Shown: positions 18,596 to 30,961, counted from the stretch's first letter. The stretch is 64,000 nucleotides of DNA from Pseudogemmobacter lacusdianii (GCF_030848395.1 NZ_JAVDBT010000013.1:1-64000), one strand, 5' to 3'. Notes: generated from the sequence alone by a model not told the origin. Program-made: numbers and translations.

Positions 18596-19633
18596 TCACA
18601 GCTGCGCGGCATAGGCGGACAGGAAGGCATCCACCTCTTCAGCACTGGTTGCCCAGCTGGTGACAAGCCGGGCGCGCTCACGGCCCTCGGCCCCGGCACG
18701 GCTGTAGAACTGCGCGCCTTTGGCTTGCAGCCTTACGGAGGTGCCACGGCTCCAATCGGCGAACATCAAATTGGCTGGCACCGGATGAACCGAGACCGCG
18801 TCATTGCCGCTGAACAGCCCCGATGCCAAACGCTGCCCCATCGCATTGGCTTGACCCGCCAAGCGCAACCAGAGTCCGTCTTCCAGATAGGCGTCAAACT
18901 GGGCCGAGAGGAACCGGTGCTTCGAGAAAAGATGCCCCGCCCGCTTGCGGCGGATCTCAAACTCAAAGGCCTTAGCGGGATCGAAGATCACCACCGCTTC
19001 AACCCCAAGGCAGCCATTCTTGGTGCCACCGAAGGACAGAATATCGATCCCGGCCTTCCAAGTCATCTCGGCCGGAGTGGCTCCGCTCGCCACTAAAGCA
19101 TTGGCAAATCGCGCACCATCAAGATGACAGGGCAGCCCCTTGGCCTTGGCCAAAGCGGTCAACGCCGCAATCTCGGCAGGCGTGTAAAGCGTCCCTGCTT
19201 CGGTGATATTGGTCAGCGTCATCATCCCGCTTTGCAGCGAATGCACCCCGCCGGCGCCAATCCGGTCAAGCTGCACCTGCAAGGCGGCAGGATCAATTTT
19301 GCCCTCCGCGCCGTCCACCAAAAGAAGCTTCGCCCCACCGGCAAAGAACTCGGGCGCGTTGCACTCATCCTCAGCCACATGGGCCTTTTGGTGGCAGAAG
19401 ACCGCGCCCCAAGGCGGGCAAGTCAGCGCGATCGACAAAGCATTGGCCGCCGTCCCCGTCGCCACCAGATAGACCGCCGCCTCCGGTGCCTCAAAAAGCG
19501 CGCGGACCTGAGCCGTCACCCGCGCCATCAGATCATCGCCACCATAGCTGCGCTGCGACCCGTCATTGGCGCGCAGCACTGCCGCCATGATTTCGGGCGC
19601 AGCACCCGAGCTGTTGTCGGATGCGAAAAACAT
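18596..19633 (-). CDS. ltaE: Low-specificity L-threonine aldolase
   Basis: This gene encodes 345 residues, a PLP enzyme that splits threonine or allo-threonine into glycine and acetaldehyde. The start MFFASDNSSGAAPEIM matches the family. The PLP pocket contains LDGARFANAL, and the Schiff-base lysine is Lys205 in SFGGTKNG. The ATG at 19633 follows GAGGAG. It overlaps the stop of ycgN by one base (TGATG), so the two genes are translationally coupled. Confidence 0.94.
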   Translation of the reverse strand: MFFASDNSSGAAPEIMAAVLRANDGSQRSYGGDDLMARVTAQVRALFEAPEAAVYLVATGTAANALSIALTCPPWGAVFCHQKAHVAEDECNAPEFFAGGAKLLLVDGAEGKIDPAALQVQLDRIGAGGVHSLQSGMMTLTNITEAGTLYTPAEIAALTALAKAKGLPCHLDGARFANALVASGATPAEMTWKAGIDILSFGGTKNGCLGVEAVVIFDPAKAFEFEIRRKRAGHLFSKHRFLSAQFDAYLEDGLWLRLAGQANAMGQRLASGLFSGNDAVSVHPVPANLMFADWSRGTSVRLQAKGAQFYSRAGAEGRERARLVTSWATSAEEVDAFLSAYAAQL

Positions 19634-20085
19634 CAGGGCGTCTCCTCGATAATATAGTCTTCCCAATCGTCTTCCGGCACCGTCAGCTCCGAGACCGTCT
19701 GCCCCCGCACTGAATTGCCCGAGCTATGTGTGCTTTCAGGATCGCCGGTCACCAATGGGTGCCAATCGGGCAAAGTCTTGCCTTGATACAACAGCTTATA
19801 GGCGCAGGTTGCGGGCATCCAATAGGCGGATTTCGCCAGCGTCTTCGGCGTCAGGAACACGCATTCTGGCACGAATTGCCGCCGGTTGGCATAATCCCCG
19901 CACCGGCAGGTCGCATCATCAAAAAGCCGGCAGGCGACCGAGGTATAGGCAACCTCGCCATCATCCTCGAACTCAAGCTTATTCAGACAGCACTTGCCGC
20001 AGCCGTCACACAGCGCCTCCCATTCAGCGGGGGTCATCTTGTTCAGCGGGACAGTTTCCCAGAATTTTTCGCGCATATTGGTCAT
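19633..20085 (-). CDS. YcgN-family cysteine cluster protein (UPF0260)
   Basis: This gene encodes 150 residues from the ATG at 20085. The N-terminal cluster CDGCGKCC (Cys26, 29, 32, 33), with further cysteines in ACRLFDDATCRCGDY and PECVFL, is the UPF0260/YcgN zinc- or iron-sulfur-binding pattern. Its biochemical role is unknown. The coupling with the downstream threonine aldolase gene is probably positional. An upstream TTG at 20094 is less likely. Confidence 0.85.
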   Translation of the reverse strand: MTNMREKFWETVPLNKMTPAEWEALCDGCGKCCLNKLEFEDDGEVAYTSVACRLFDDATCRCGDYANRRQFVPECVFLTPKTLAKSAYWMPATCAYKLLYQGKTLPDWHPLVTGDPESTHSSGNSVRGQTVSELTVPEDDWEDYIIEETP

Positions 20086-20165
20086 GGCCGGCAAATTGCG
20101 CCGCCGCTTCAGAAAAGGGAAGGGTCAAACGCCGGTTTTCCCCGGCGGAACTGCGCAGCTGAAGC

Positions 20166-20513
20166 TCAGGCGACATCCCAATCGTCGTCATCTTTGACCG
20201 CGCCGATCGCCATCCAATCGGCCCGCACCCGCGCCACCCGACTGTCGCCCCAAGTGCGAAACACAATGTGAAAGCCGCTCGCCGTTACATTCTCGGCCGA
20301 GATATCGGCGCGGGAATTGGTCTTATGGTCCATATCCCACATCGAGATCCCCACCGTGACCGCAGGCACCTGCCGGAACGCGGGCTTGAATGTCACCATG
20401 AAGCGGCATTCGCGGTTGCCATTGCCGGTCCACATCACCCCGTCATCGGCGAAGTCGGAAAAGAGCACGCGAGAGCCTTGCAGGACACCAGTTCCACTGC
20501 CGATCCGCTTCAT
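20166..20513 (-). CDS. H-type lectin domain protein
   Basis: This gene encodes 115 residues that resemble the H-type lectin fold (PF09458), known from snail agglutinin and Dictyostelium discoidins and also found as single-domain bacterial proteins. Supporting segments are the FKPAFRQVPAVTVGISMWDMD strand pair and FHIVFRTWGDSRVARVRADWMAIG at the end. No signal peptide is visible, so the protein is probably cytoplasmic or released by another route. The sugar ligand is unknown. It is expressed from the same strand as ycgN, 80 bases upstream. Confidence 0.75.
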   Translation of the reverse strand: MKRIGSGTGVLQGSRVLFSDFADDGVMWTGNGNRECRFMVTFKPAFRQVPAVTVGISMWDMDHKTNSRADISAENVTASGFHIVFRTWGDSRVARVRADWMAIGAVKDDDDWDVA

Positions 20514-20606
20514 GCGCCGTCCCCTATCGCAATTTATTCCTTAAAAATGCACACTCATTCCCCCGCCATACTGCCCAAAGACGGCAGTTTGGTGGTCTAA
20601 AAATGA

Positions 20607-20633
20607 AAAAGGCCCCGCGCGGCGGGGCCTTTT
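20607..20633 (-). terminator. Terminator of the atp operon
   Basis: A perfect 12-bp stem with a 3-base loop lies 16 bases after atpC and continues into T-rich sequence on the reverse strand. It is a classical intrinsic terminator. Confidence 0.9.
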
Positions 20634-20648
20634 CAAATCGTTTCTGGC

Positions 20649-21035
20649 TTAGAAGCCAGCAGCGGCCTTCATCGCCTGAAGATCCGACAGGATCTTGGCA
20701 GCATTGGCCGGCTCGATGCCCGACACGTCCGAAGCTTCGGCGATCAGCTGATCCATCAGCTGCGCGTTCAGCTCTTCCACCGGGACCGCACGTTCGGCCA
20801 GAACCGAGACCGAGCTTGCCGAGATTTCGGCAAAGCCGCCGGTCACGGCATAGGCTTTGGTGCCGGCGGCCGAAACCGCCTTCAGGATGCCGGGACGCAG
20901 GGTGGTGATGGTGGGGGCATGCCCCGCCATCGCCGTCAGATCGCCCTCAGCGCCTGGGATCTGCACCTCATTCGCCTGAACGGAAGCAAGCCGCCGTTCG
21001 GGAGAAACGAGGTCGAATTGCAGGGTGCCTGCCAT
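20649..21035 (-). CDS. atpC: F1 ATP synthase epsilon subunit
   Basis: This gene encodes 128 residues, the central-stalk epsilon subunit. The N-terminal beta sandwich has [14 protein letters not shown] and the [15 protein letters not shown] loop. The C-terminal helical part is shortened, as in other alphaproteobacteria. It is the last gene of atpHAGDC, starting 10 bases after atpD. Confidence 0.95.
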   Translation of the reverse strand: MAGTLQFDLVSPERRLASVQANEVQIPGAEGDLTAMAGHAPTITTLRPGILKAVSAAGTKAYAVTGGFAEISASSVSVLAERAVPVEELNAQLMDQLIAEASDVSGIEPANAAKILSDLQAMKAAAGF

Positions 21036-21045
21036 TCTGTCCCCC

Positions 21046-22491
<1,446 letters not shown>

Positions 22492-22508
22492 TTAAATCTC
22501 CGGGTTCG

Positions 22509-23378
22509 TCAGAGCGCCTCAGCGCCCGCGATGATTTCGATGAGTTCGGTGGTGATCGCCGCTTGACGGGTCCGGTTGAACTGGACGGTCAGCTTGTTGA
22601 TCATGTCACCGGCGTTGCGGGTGGCGTTGTCCATAGCGGACATCCGCGCTCCTTGCTCCGAGGCGCCGTTCTCGAGGAGAGCCGTGAAGATCTGCGTGGC
22701 GACATTGCGCGGCAGCAGGTCTGCAAGGATGGCTTCTTCCGAAGGCTCATAGTCGTAGAGCGCATTGGTCGAAGCCGCCTCTTCGAATTTGGCGGGGATG
22801 ATCTGCTGGGCGGTCGGGATCTGGCTGATCACCGATTGGAACCGCGCGTAGAAGATCGTCACCACGTCAGCTTCACCCGCTTCGAAAGAAGCCGTGACCT
22901 GACGGGCAATCGCCGCCGCATTGGCGTAGCCTATGCGCTTCACCTCGCTCAGATCGACATGGCCAACAAAGGCATGGGACCAGTCGCGACGCAGCTGCTC
23001 GCGGCCTTTTTTGCCCACGGTCAGGATCTTGACCGTTTTGCCTTGTGCCACCAGCTCGGCAGCACGCTGCCGGGCCAGTTTGGCGATCGAAGAGTTGAAG
23101 CCGCCGCAGAGACCGCGCTCGGCTGTCATCACCACCAAAAGGTGGGTCTGGTCATTGCCATTGCCGGCGAGAAGACGCGGAGCGCTTCCCGAACCCGACA
23201 CGCCAGCGGCGAGCGAGGCCATAACCCCGTTCATCCGCTCGGCATAGGGGCGACCGGCTTCCGCTGCCTCTTGCGCACGGCGCAGTTTGGCAGCGGCGAC
23301 CATTTGCATCGCCTTGGTGATCTTCCGCGTGTTCTTAACGCTTACGATCCGGTTTTTAAGGGCCTTTAGGCTCGGCAT
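22509..23378 (-). CDS. atpG: F1 ATP synthase gamma subunit
   Basis: This gene encodes 289 residues, the rotating central shaft. The first coiled-coil helix [18 protein letters not shown] and the last helix with [15 protein letters not shown] are the conserved ends that form the rotor axle. It lies between atpA and atpD with about 20-base gaps, each holding a ribosome-binding site. Confidence 0.98.
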   Translation of the reverse strand: MPSLKALKNRIVSVKNTRKITKAMQMVAAAKLRRAQEAAEAGRPYAERMNGVMASLAAGVSGSGSAPRLLAGNGNDQTHLLVVMTAERGLCGGFNSSIAKLARQRAAELVAQGKTVKILTVGKKGREQLRRDWSHAFVGHVDLSEVKRIGYANAAAIARQVTASFEAGEADVVTIFYARFQSVISQIPTAQQIIPAKFEEAASTNALYDYEPSEEAILADLLPRNVATQIFTALLENGASEQGARMSAMDNATRNAGDMINKLTVQFNRTRQAAITTELIEIIAGAEAL

Positions 23379-23399
23379 TCGCCTTCTCCTTCAGGGCGC

Positions 23400-24938
23400 T
23401 TACGCGAAATCTTTGGCGAATTCAGCGATTGCGGACTTCAGTTTTTCCTCGTCAGCACCTTTGATCTTCGGGTCCGACTTGGTCAGCCACTCAAGGATTT
23501 CCTTCTTCGGACCGCGCAGGAAGGCCAAGAGACCCGCTTCGAAGCGGCCCACGTCCTTCACGGCGATCTTGTCGAGGAAGCCCGCGGTGCCAGCATAGAT
23601 GACGGCCACGATCTCGGCGTTGGTGAGCGGCGAATACTGCGGCTGTTTCATCAGCTCGGTCAGACGCGCACCGCGGTTCAGCAGCGCTTGGGTCGAAGCG
23701 TCAAGGTCCGAACCGAACTGTGCGAAAGCCGCCATCTCGCGGTATTGAGCGAGCGACAGTTTCACCGGGCCAGCCACGGTTTTCATCGAGTTGGTCTGAG
23801 CGGACGAACCCACGCGCGACACCGACAGACCGGTGTTCACGGCCGGGCGGATGCCTTGGTAGAAGAGTTCGGTCTCAAGGAAGATCTGACCGTCGGTGAT
23901 CGAGATCACGTTGGTCGGAATAAAGGCCGAAACGTCGCCGCCTTGGGTTTCGATAACCGGCAGAGCGGTGAGCGAGCCATTGCCCGATGCATCGCCAAGT
24001 TTCGCCGAACGCTCCAGCAGGCGGGAGTGCAGGTAGAACACGTCGCCCGGGTAAGCTTCACGGCCCGGCGGACGGCGCAGCAAGAGCGACATTTGACGGT
24101 AGGACACGGCTTGTTTCGACAAGTCATCATAGATGATCAGGGCGTGACGGCCATTGTCGCGGAAGAATTCTGCCATAGCGGTCGCCGAATAGGGGGCGAG
24201 GTATTGCAGCGGTGCCGGGTCCGAAGCGGTTGCAGCAACCACGATCGTGTAAGCCAAAGCGCCGGATTCTTCGAGCTTCTTCACCAGCTGAGCAACGGTC
24301 GAACGCTTTTGACCGATCGCCACATAGATGCAGTAGAGCTTCTTCGACTCGTCGTCGCCAGCAGCCTCGTTATAGGACTTCTGGTTCAGGATGGTGTCGA
24401 GAGCGACAGCGGTTTTACCGGTCTGACGGTCACCGATGATCAGTTCGCGCTGGCCACGGCCAACCGGGATCATCGCGTCGATTGCCTTGATGCCGGTCGC
24501 CATCGGCTCATGCACCGATTTGCGCGGGATGATGCCCGGAGCTTTCACGTCAGCAACGCGACGCTCAGCGGCAACGATCGGGCCTTTGCCGTCGATCGGG
24601 TTGCCCAGACCGTCCACAACGCGACCCAGAAGGCCGTCGCCCGCCGGCACGTCCACGATGGACTTGGTGCGCTTAACGGTGTCGCCTTCTTTGATGTCTT
24701 GGTCGGAACCGAAGATCACGACACCCACGTTGTCGGTCTCAAGGTTCAGCGCCATCCCGCGGATGCCGCCCGGGAATTCGACCATCTCGCCGGCTTGGAT
24801 ATTATCCAGACCGTGCACGCGAGCGATACCGTCCCCAACGGACAGCACGCGGCCGATTTCAGAAACTTCAGCGTCTTTGCCAAAGTTCTTGATCTGCTCT
24901 TTCAGGATCGCAGAGATCTCAGCAGCCTGAATTCCCAT
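23400..24938 (-). CDS. atpA: F1 ATP synthase alpha subunit
   Basis: This gene encodes 512 residues, the non-catalytic nucleotide-binding subunit. The P-loop GDRQTGKT is at 169-176, with VGRGQREL just before it. The start [16 protein letters not shown] is the family start, and the ATG at 24938 overlaps the atpH stop by one base (TGATG). A GTG immediately before it is not needed. Confidence 0.99.
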   Translation of the reverse strand: MGIQAAEISAILKEQIKNFGKDAEVSEIGRVLSVGDGIARVHGLDNIQAGEMVEFPGGIRGMALNLETDNVGVVIFGSDQDIKEGDTVKRTKSIVDVPAGDGLLGRVVDGLGNPIDGKGPIVAAERRVADVKAPGIIPRKSVHEPMATGIKAIDAMIPVGRGQRELIIGDRQTGKTAVALDTILNQKSYNEAAGDDESKKLYCIYVAIGQKRSTVAQLVKKLEESGALAYTIVVAATASDPAPLQYLAPYSATAMAEFFRDNGRHALIIYDDLSKQAVSYRQMSLLLRRPPGREAYPGDVFYLHSRLLERSAKLGDASGNGSLTALPVIETQGGDVSAFIPTNVISITDGQIFLETELFYQGIRPAVNTGLSVSRVGSSAQTNSMKTVAGPVKLSLAQYREMAAFAQFGSDLDASTQALLNRGARLTELMKQPQYSPLTNAEIVAVIYAGTAGFLDKIAVKDVGRFEAGLLAFLRGPKKEILEWLTKSDPKIKGADEEKLKSAIAEFAKDFA

Positions 24939-25498
24939 CACCCAACCTCTTTCATAGCATTCTGCAAGGAAGCGAGCTTCGATTTGACCGACGTGTCGAT
25001 CATGGTCGAGCCCAGCTTGACGATAAGTCCGCCGATGAGGGTCTCATCAACGGTTGCGTTCAGTTTAACGGTTTTGCCAGTCTTGGCTTTCAGCGTCACA
25101 GCCAAAGCTTTCGACTGAGCCGCCGAGAGTTTGGCGGCCGAGACGACCTCGGCGGTCATCTCGCCTTTATCAGCAGCGATCAGATCGGCCAAAGCCACCG
25201 CCAGCTGCGGCAGCACGAACAAGCGACGCTTGTCGGCCATCAAAGCCAGAGTGTTGGCAGTCAGTTCGTGCAAACCCATTTGCGCGCCGATGGCGGCAAT
25301 GGCACCCGATTGCTCAGCGCGGCTCAGCACCGGCGAAGAAATCATCGCACGCAGCTCAGGGCTGGCTGCAAGCGCGGCCGTCAGCGCTTGGGCATCAGCG
25401 TCAAGCGCCTTCAATGCGCCAGCGTCACGGGCCAGATCGAACAGGGCGCTGGCATAGCGTGCCGCGATTCCTGTGGAGACAGAAGCTGGTTCGGACAC
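24938..25498 (-). CDS. atpH: F1 ATP synthase delta subunit
   Basis: This gene encodes 186 residues if it begins at the GTG at 25498, which has GGAAGGGA six bases upstream and matches family length. A longer ATG form from 25540 adds 14 residues. Delta links F1 to the peripheral stalk: the N-terminal bundle begins [13 protein letters not shown] and the C-terminal domain has the typical [22 protein letters not shown] ending. It is the first gene of an F1-only operon; F0 genes are elsewhere. Confidence 0.94.
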   Translation of the reverse strand: MSEPASVSTGIAARYASALFDLARDAGALKALDADAQALTAALAASPELRAMISSPVLSRAEQSGAIAAIGAQMGLHELTANTLALMADKRRLFVLPQLAVALADLIAADKGEMTAEVVSAAKLSAAQSKALAVTLKAKTGKTVKLNATVDETLIGGLIVKLGSTMIDTSVKSKLASLQNAMKEVG

Positions 25499-26111
25499 GT
25501 CATCCCTTCCCATGTCGCGGGCCTTACCTTGCCTGTCCATAGCAGCAGCGCCATGTCCAGAGAGCCCGTAGAAATCCCGATATCGCGGGCGTCCTTAGCA
25601 GAGCATCCCCAACCTCGCAACTAGGGTGCGTTGCGAAAGGTGACTGAGCGTGTGGTCATTTCGCCGCGCCTGCGCGCGCGATTGCCCCCAATTGGCCCTC
25701 GATTGGCCCCTTTAGCCGGCCACAAAACCAACCGAGCCTGCCCGGCTTTTGGCCTGAACCAAGGATTTTTTCAGTATCTGCGCAGGCAAATGCCTTTTCA
25801 AGCCTTGTCAGAGGCGGCCCGCATCACCGCATTTGCCAAAAGCGCCTCCGGCGTCAGCAATCTTACATTCGATTAAAATTTGTGCACAAAATCAACGCTA
25901 TAAGTGACTGCCACCCGACGAAATCTCGTCCCTTGGCCCCTCACATTCGGGTCAATAGCGCGTGAGTCGCGCCTGCCAGCCGTTGACCTTCGCCGCGCAA
26001 AGACCGATCTGTCGCAAAGATCACGCGCGATGCCGCTTGCCCGCATGCGCAAGACCACCTCTTTTCCCCGTCGCCCTGTTTAACAAGAGCAGCAGATCCA
26101 AGGAGCCTATC
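25499..26111. other. Gene-free region between atpH and the L,D-transpeptidase gene
   Basis: About 610 bases separate the divergent atp operon and L,D-transpeptidase gene, the longest gap in the window. The promoters of both must lie here. I see a perfect 12-base palindrome TTTGTGCACAAA at 25879-25890, followed 8 bases later by TATAAG at 25899-25904, in a locally AT-rich patch. No convincing -35 and no known RNA gene was recognised. A TTG-initiated 81-codon frame at 25631 looks random. Confidence 0.6.
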
Positions 26112-26690
26112 ATGAGCCGCCCCCTTACGCGCCGCCGCGCATTGATTCTTGGAGCCGGCAGCTTGCTGGGCAGCGCCTCGGTCTTGGCAGCCCCCGCCGT
26201 TCTGGCCCAAGCGACAGCAGAGCCTGTGGTGCGCGGCAACAGCTCGGGCTTCACCATGCAAGACTGGCGCAACCACTTTGATTCCGCAGGCCGCGTGATG
26301 ATCTTGGCCGACACCCAGTCGCGCGCCTTGCATTGGTGGGCGGCAGATGGTTCGGGCCACCGGGTCTATCCGACGTCGGTTCCGATCTCGGATGAGCTGA
26401 CCAAGCGCGGCCTGACCGAGATTGTGCGCAAGAAGGAAGGGCCCAGCTGGACGCCCACCGCCTCGCAGATGCAGCGCTACCCCGATTGGAAGCCGATCGG
26501 CCCCGGCCCGGAGAACCCCTTGGGCACCCATGCGATGTATCTGGGCTGGCCCGCCTATATCATCCACGGCACCCATGACACCCGCAAGATCGGCCGCAAG
26601 TCCTCGGACGGCTGCATCGGCCTGTTCAATGAAAACATCGCCGAGCTCTTTCAGATCTCGCCCGTCGGCACGCAAGTGCGCATCATCTGA
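26112..26690 (+). CDS. L,D-transpeptidase (YkuD domain), exported
   Basis: This gene encodes 192 residues from the ATG at 26112, which has AAGGAGCC upstream. The N-terminus looks like a Tat signal (TRRRALILGAGSLLG, then LAAPAVLAQA; cleavage near residue 33). The YkuD catalytic motif is HGTH (152-155) followed by SSDGCIGLFN, with Cys168 as nucleophile. L,D-transpeptidases form 3-3 peptidoglycan crosslinks or attach proteins to the wall. The small size means it is essentially a lone catalytic domain. Confidence 0.93.
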   Translation: MSRPLTRRRALILGAGSLLGSASVLAAPAVLAQATAEPVVRGNSSGFTMQDWRNHFDSAGRVMILADTQSRALHWWAADGSGHRVYPTSVPISDELTKRGLTEIVRKKEGPSWTPTASQMQRYPDWKPIGPGPENPLGTHAMYLGWPAYIIHGTHDTRKIGRKSSDGCIGLFNENIAELFQISPVGTQVRII

Positions 26691-26743
26691 TCTTCGCGAT
26701 CCTCGCAAGTGGGGCCCGCCCCCACTTGCGGCCCAAGGCAGCC

Positions 26744-27505
26744 TTAGCTGCCCTTGCGGCCCAAGGCAGGCTCGGCTTTGCCGCCCCGCACCCCCTCCAG
26801 CACCCGCAACGGCTTTTTGACCACCGCGCCAAGTCCACCGCGCGTGGGGGCGTAGACCTGTTTTGAGACCTCAACCATCAGCACCCCGCCCGAAAGCCAA
26901 GGCAGTCGCCCGCCCGCCGTCTCCCAGAAGTTCGCCGTGCGCAGCCAGAAGGGCGCATTGCTGGGCGGGGCATGCAGCACCGTCAGGCTGCGTTCGGGCG
27001 TGAAGCCATGCCGCTTCAGCTGCGCTTCAAGCTGCGTGCCGGAATAGGGGCGACCAAAGCCGAAAGGCGTGGCATCCCGCCGCGACCAAAGGCCCGAGCG
27101 GTTCGGCACCACGAACAAAGCCCGCCCGCCGGGGCCAAGCACCCGGTGCGCCTCATCCAGCACCGCCGAGGGCCGCTCGGACGTCTCAAGCCCGTGCATC
27201 AACACCAGCCGGTCAACAAGCCCCGTGGCGACCGGCCAGCTGCCGTCCTCGCAAAGGACCGAGACATTCTCCATCCCCGCAGGCCAAGGCATCACGCCTT
27301 GCGGCCCCGGCATCAAGCCGATGACCCGCCGCGCCTGCGACAGATAGGGCCGCAGCAAAGGCACCGCAAAGCCAAAGCCCGCCACGGTCTGCCCCGGAGC
27401 AGGCGGCCAAAGCCGCACCACTTGGTCACGGATCGCCCTTTGGGCCACCCGCCCCAAGCGGGTGCGGTAATAAAAGGTGCGCAGGTCAAGCACGTCGAGG
27501 TGCAT
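26744..27505 (-). CDS. SAM-dependent methyltransferase (class I-like)
   Basis: This gene encodes 253 residues with a methyltransferase-type fold. A degenerate nucleotide loop is seen at [15 protein letters not shown], an acidic [24 protein letters not shown] stretch as motif II/IV, and [18 protein letters not shown] as the typical post-core strand. The glycine-rich loop is weaker than in standard enzymes (GFGFAVP rather than GxGxG). The gene is divergent from gloB, and the pairing is common in this order. The substrate is unknown. Confidence 0.8.
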   Translation of the reverse strand: MHLDVLDLRTFYYRTRLGRVAQRAIRDQVVRLWPPAPGQTVAGFGFAVPLLRPYLSQARRVIGLMPGPQGVMPWPAGMENVSVLCEDGSWPVATGLVDRLVLMHGLETSERPSAVLDEAHRVLGPGGRALFVVPNRSGLWSRRDATPFGFGRPYSGTQLEAQLKRHGFTPERSLTVLHAPPSNAPFWLRTANFWETAGGRLPWLSGGVLMVEVSKQVYAPTRGGLGAVVKKPLRVLEGVRGGKAEPALGRKGS

Positions 27506-27567
27506 TGCGGTTCGCCGCTCTTTAAGGTCACATCGCGACTATCCTAACCCGAAAGGCAGAAATTAAA

Positions 27568-28335
27568 ATGGCGCTCGAACTGGTCACGATTCCCTGCCTC
27601 TCCGATAACTTCGCCTTCCTGATCCGCGAGGCTGAGACCGGCACCGTCGCGCTGATCGACGCCCCCGAAGCCGCGCCAATCTTGGCCGCCTTGGCCGAGC
27701 GGGATTGGCAGCTCGATCTGATCCTCCTTACCCATCACCACGACGACCATATCCAAGCCGTGCCAGAGCTGCGCGCCGCCACCGGCGCCAAGGTCTGGGG
27801 CGGCGCCGCCGATGCCCACCGCCTGCCCGCTTTGGATCGCGCCTTGTCCGAAGGCGACAGCCTGCCCATCGGGGCAGAGAGCTGCACCGTGATCGATGTT
27901 CCTGGCCATACGATCGGCCATCTCGCCTTCCACTTCCCCGACGCGGGCCTCGCCTTCACCGCCGACAGCCTGATGGCCGCCGGATGCGGCCGTCTCTTCG
28001 AAGGCAGCCCGGCGCAGATGTGGCAAAGCCTTTCCAAACTCGCCGCTCTGCCCCCCGAGACGCTGATCTGCTCGGGCCATGACTACCTCAACGGCAATCT
28101 TCGCTTCGCTCTGGCCCTTGAACCGGACAATCCAGCACTTAAATGCCGCATCGAGGCTTTGGAGAGCTTGCGCCGCGAAGGCCAGCTGCCCATGCCCTCT
28201 CGGCTTTCCGACGAACTGGCCACCAACCCCTTCCTGCGCGCCGCCCTGCCCGCAATGAAGGCGTCTTTGGGGATGGAGAGTGCCAGCGACGCCGAGGTCT
28301 TCGCCGAAATCCGCAGCCGCAAAGATCGGTTCTGA
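27568..28335 (+). CDS. gloB: Hydroxyacylglutathione hydrolase (glyoxalase II)
   Basis: This gene encodes 255 residues, the second glyoxalase, which hydrolyses S-lactoylglutathione to lactate and glutathione during methylglyoxal detoxification. The metallo-beta-lactamase metal motif THHHDDH is at 55-61, with VPGHTIGH, AGCGRLFEG and CSGHDYLNGNLRFA further on. The C-terminal HAGH domain with the KDRF end is complete. The glutathione-making enzyme gshA is also in this window at 52.3 kb. Confidence 0.96.
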   Translation: MALELVTIPCLSDNFAFLIREAETGTVALIDAPEAAPILAALAERDWQLDLILLTHHHDDHIQAVPELRAATGAKVWGGAADAHRLPALDRALSEGDSLPIGAESCTVIDVPGHTIGHLAFHFPDAGLAFTADSLMAAGCGRLFEGSPAQMWQSLSKLAALPPETLICSGHDYLNGNLRFALALEPDNPALKCRIEALESLRREGQLPMPSRLSDELATNPFLRAALPAMKASLGMESASDAEVFAEIRSRKDRF

Positions 28336-28525
28336 CCGGCTCACTCCAAGGCGCAATGCGCTGCGCTTATCACATTTTCGAACTTTGCCGTTTGAAATGC
28401 CCCTCGCAGCGAAATTGCCCTTGAAGTGTCCAGAATAAAACCGATCCTTAACGACATGAGGCCACGGTTGGATCAGGCCCCTCTTGAACGGCCCGACCTG
28501 CCCAGAGTTACAGGAGCACGCACAA

Positions 28526-30844
28526 GTGCCGTCATTCTCGTCCACGCTTGAGCAAGCGATCCACGGTGCCTTGGCCCTCGCCAACGCCCGCCGTCATGAG
28601 CTGGCAACGCTGGAACACCTGCTTCTGGCTTTGACCGAAGAACCCGATGCCGCGCGGGTGATGCGCGCCTGCTCGGTCGATATTGACGAGCTGAAAAAGA
28701 CCCTTACCGAATTCATCGATGATGACCTCTCGACTTTGGTGACCAATGTCGAAGGCTCGGAAGCCGTGCCCACCGCCGCCTTCCAACGCGTGATCCAGCG
28801 CGCGGCGATCCATGTCCAATCCTCGGGCCGCACCGAGGTGACTGGCGCCAACGTTCTGGTCGCAATCTTCGCTGAACGTGAATCAAATGCCGCCTATTTC
28901 CTGCAAGATCAGGATATGACCCGCTATGATGCGGTGAATTTCATCGCCCATGGCGTGGCCAAAGACCCCTCCTTTGGCGAAGCCCGCCCGATCACCGGGG
29001 CCGAGCATGAGGGCGAGACCCCCAAGGCCGAGGCGGGTGAGGCGAAAGAATCGGCTCTCTCGAAATATTGCGTCGATTTGAACGTCAAAGCTCAAAAGGG
29101 CGACGTGGACCCGCTCATTGGCCGCGACCAAGAGGTGGAGCGCGCGATCCAAGTCCTTTGCCGCCGCCGCAAGAACAACCCGCTTTTGGTGGGCGATCCG
29201 GGCGTGGGCAAAACCGCCATCGCCGAAGGTCTGGCTTGGAAGATCGTCAAGAAAGAAGTCCCCGAGGTGCTTTCGGGCGCCACGATCTACAGCCTTGATC
29301 TGGGCGCACTTCTGGCCGGCACCCGCTATCGCGGCGACTTTGAGGAACGTCTCAAAGCCGTGGTCAAAGAGCTGGAAGACCACCCCGATGCGATCATGTT
29401 CATCGACGAAATCCACACCGTGATCGGCGCTGGCGCCACCTCGGGCGGTGCGATGGATGCTTCGAACCTGCTGAAGCCAGCCCTTCAGGGCGGCAAACTG
29501 CGCTGCATGGGCTCGACCACCTATAAAGAATTCCGTCAGCACTTCGAGAAAGACCGGGCCCTCAGCCGGCGCTTCCAGAAGATCGACGTGAATGAGCCTT
29601 CGGTGCCGGACACCATCAAGATCCTGATGGGTCTGAAGCCGCATTTCGAAGAGCATCACGACATCCGCTACACCGCCGATGCGATCAAAACCGCGGTTGA
29701 GCTGGCCGCGCGCTATATCAACGACCGCAAGCTGCCCGACTCGGCGATCGATGTGATCGACGAAGCGGGTGCTGCGCAGCATCTGCTGTCGGATTCGAAG
29801 CGCAAAAAGGTGATTGGCACCAAAGAGATCGAATCCGTCGTCGCCAAGATCGCCCGCATCCCGCCGAAGAACGTCTCGAAAGACGATGCAGAGACCCTGC
29901 GCGATCTCGAAAAGACCCTCAAACGATTGGTCTTCGGTCAGGATAAAGCGATTGAGGCGCTTTCGGCCTCGATCAAACTGGCCCGCGCGGGCCTGCGTGA
30001 GCCTGAAAAGCCCATCGGCAACTATCTCTTCACCGGCCCGACCGGGGTGGGGAAAACCGAAGTGGCCAAGCAGCTTTCGCAAGTCCTTGGCGTCGAACTC
30101 CTGCGTTTCGACATGTCGGAGTATATGGAGAAACACGCGGTCTCCCGTCTGATCGGCGCGCCTCCGGGCTATGTCGGCTTTGACCAAGGCGGCATGCTCA
30201 CCGATGGCGTCGACCAGCACCCGCATTGCGTGCTCTTGCTCGATGAGATCGAGAAAGCGCATCCGGATGTCTACAACATCCTGTTGCAGGTGATGGACCA
30301 CGGCAAACTGACCGACCACAACGGCCGGGCGGTGGATTTCCGCAACGTGATCCTGATCATGACCTCGAACGTCGGGGCCTCGGATATGCAGAAATCGGCG
30401 ATCGGCTTTGGCCGTGACAAGCGGGAAGGCGAAGACACCGCTGCGGTGGAACGCACCTTCACGCCCGAATTCCGCAACCGTCTGGATGCCGTCATCTCCT
30501 TCTCGGCCCTGCCGAAACAGGTGATCCTGCAAGTGGTTGAGAAGTTCGTCCTTCAGCTTGAGGCGCAGTTGATCGACCGCAACGTCCATATCGAGCTGAC
30601 CGAAGAGGCGGCGATCTGGCTCGGTGACAAGGGCTATGACGACAAGATGGGCGCGCGGCCTTTGGCGCGGGTCATCCAAGAGCATATCAAGAAGCCTCTG
30701 GCCGAAGAGCTGCTCTTTGGCCGTCTGACCAAGGGCGGTCTGGTCAAGGTTCTGGTCAAGAACGGCGCCATTGAGCTTGAGGTGCAAGAGCCCAGCAAAC
30801 CCCGGCTCGCCAACCAAAAGCCGCCGCTTTTGACGGCTGAGTGA
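28526..30844 (+). CDS. clpA: ATP-dependent Clp protease ATP-binding subunit ClpA
   Basis: This gene encodes 772 residues from the GTG at 28526, where AGGAG lies 9 bases upstream and the protein matches ClpA starts ([12 protein letters not shown]). ClpA unfolds proteins and feeds them to ClpP. It has the Clp N-domain repeats (1-150), two AAA+ modules with Walker A GDPGVGKT (223-230) and GPTGVGKT (near 505), and the ClpP-docking loop IGF in the second module. The usual clpS partner is not next to it here. Confidence 0.97.
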   Translation: MPSFSSTLEQAIHGALALANARRHELATLEHLLLALTEEPDAARVMRACSVDIDELKKTLTEFIDDDLSTLVTNVEGSEAVPTAAFQRVIQRAAIHVQSSGRTEVTGANVLVAIFAERESNAAYFLQDQDMTRYDAVNFIAHGVAKDPSFGEARPITGAEHEGETPKAEAGEAKESALSKYCVDLNVKAQKGDVDPLIGRDQEVERAIQVLCRRRKNNPLLVGDPGVGKTAIAEGLAWKIVKKEVPEVLSGATIYSLDLGALLAGTRYRGDFEERLKAVVKELEDHPDAIMFIDEIHTVIGAGATSGGAMDASNLLKPALQGGKLRCMGSTTYKEFRQHFEKDRALSRRFQKIDVNEPSVPDTIKILMGLKPHFEEHHDIRYTADAIKTAVELAARYINDRKLPDSAIDVIDEAGAAQHLLSDSKRKKVIGTKEIESVVAKIARIPPKNVSKDDAETLRDLEKTLKRLVFGQDKAIEALSASIKLARAGLREPEKPIGNYLFTGPTGVGKTEVAKQLSQVLGVELLRFDMSEYMEKHAVSRLIGAPPGYVGFDQGGMLTDGVDQHPHCVLLLDEIEKAHPDVYNILLQVMDHGKLTDHNGRAVDFRNVILIMTSNVGASDMQKSAIGFGRDKREGEDTAAVERTFTPEFRNRLDAVISFSALPKQVILQVVEKFVLQLEAQLIDRNVHIELTEEAAIWLGDKGYDDKMGARPLARVIQEHIKKPLAEELLFGRLTKGGLVKVLVKNGAIELEVQEPSKPRLANQKPPLLTAE

Positions 30845-30859
30845 AGCTCTGAACATCAT

Positions 30860-30886
30860 AAAGGCCGTCCCTCGGGGCGGCCTTTT
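30860..30886 (+). terminator. Terminator of clpA
   Basis: A 12-bp stem with one G-T pair (30860-30871 and 30874-30885) and a T-rich tail lies 15 bases after the clpA stop. Confidence 0.8.
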
Positions 30887-30961
30887 CCTTTGCGCCCCAT
30901 GCAGCCAAATCCGCCTTCCCGCGTTGTTCCCCGAACATCGCAAAAAAAATCAGGTTTGGAC

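Noticed and set aside
25631..25876. Possible 81-codon gene in the atp upstream gap
   Set aside because: TTG start, no ribosome-binding site, composition without domain signal; likely random.
28883..30943. Long reverse-strand open frame of 686 codons opposite clpA
   Set aside because: It mirrors clpA in high-GC DNA where antisense frames stay open by codon bias; the translation has no recognisable domain and clpA is unmistakable.
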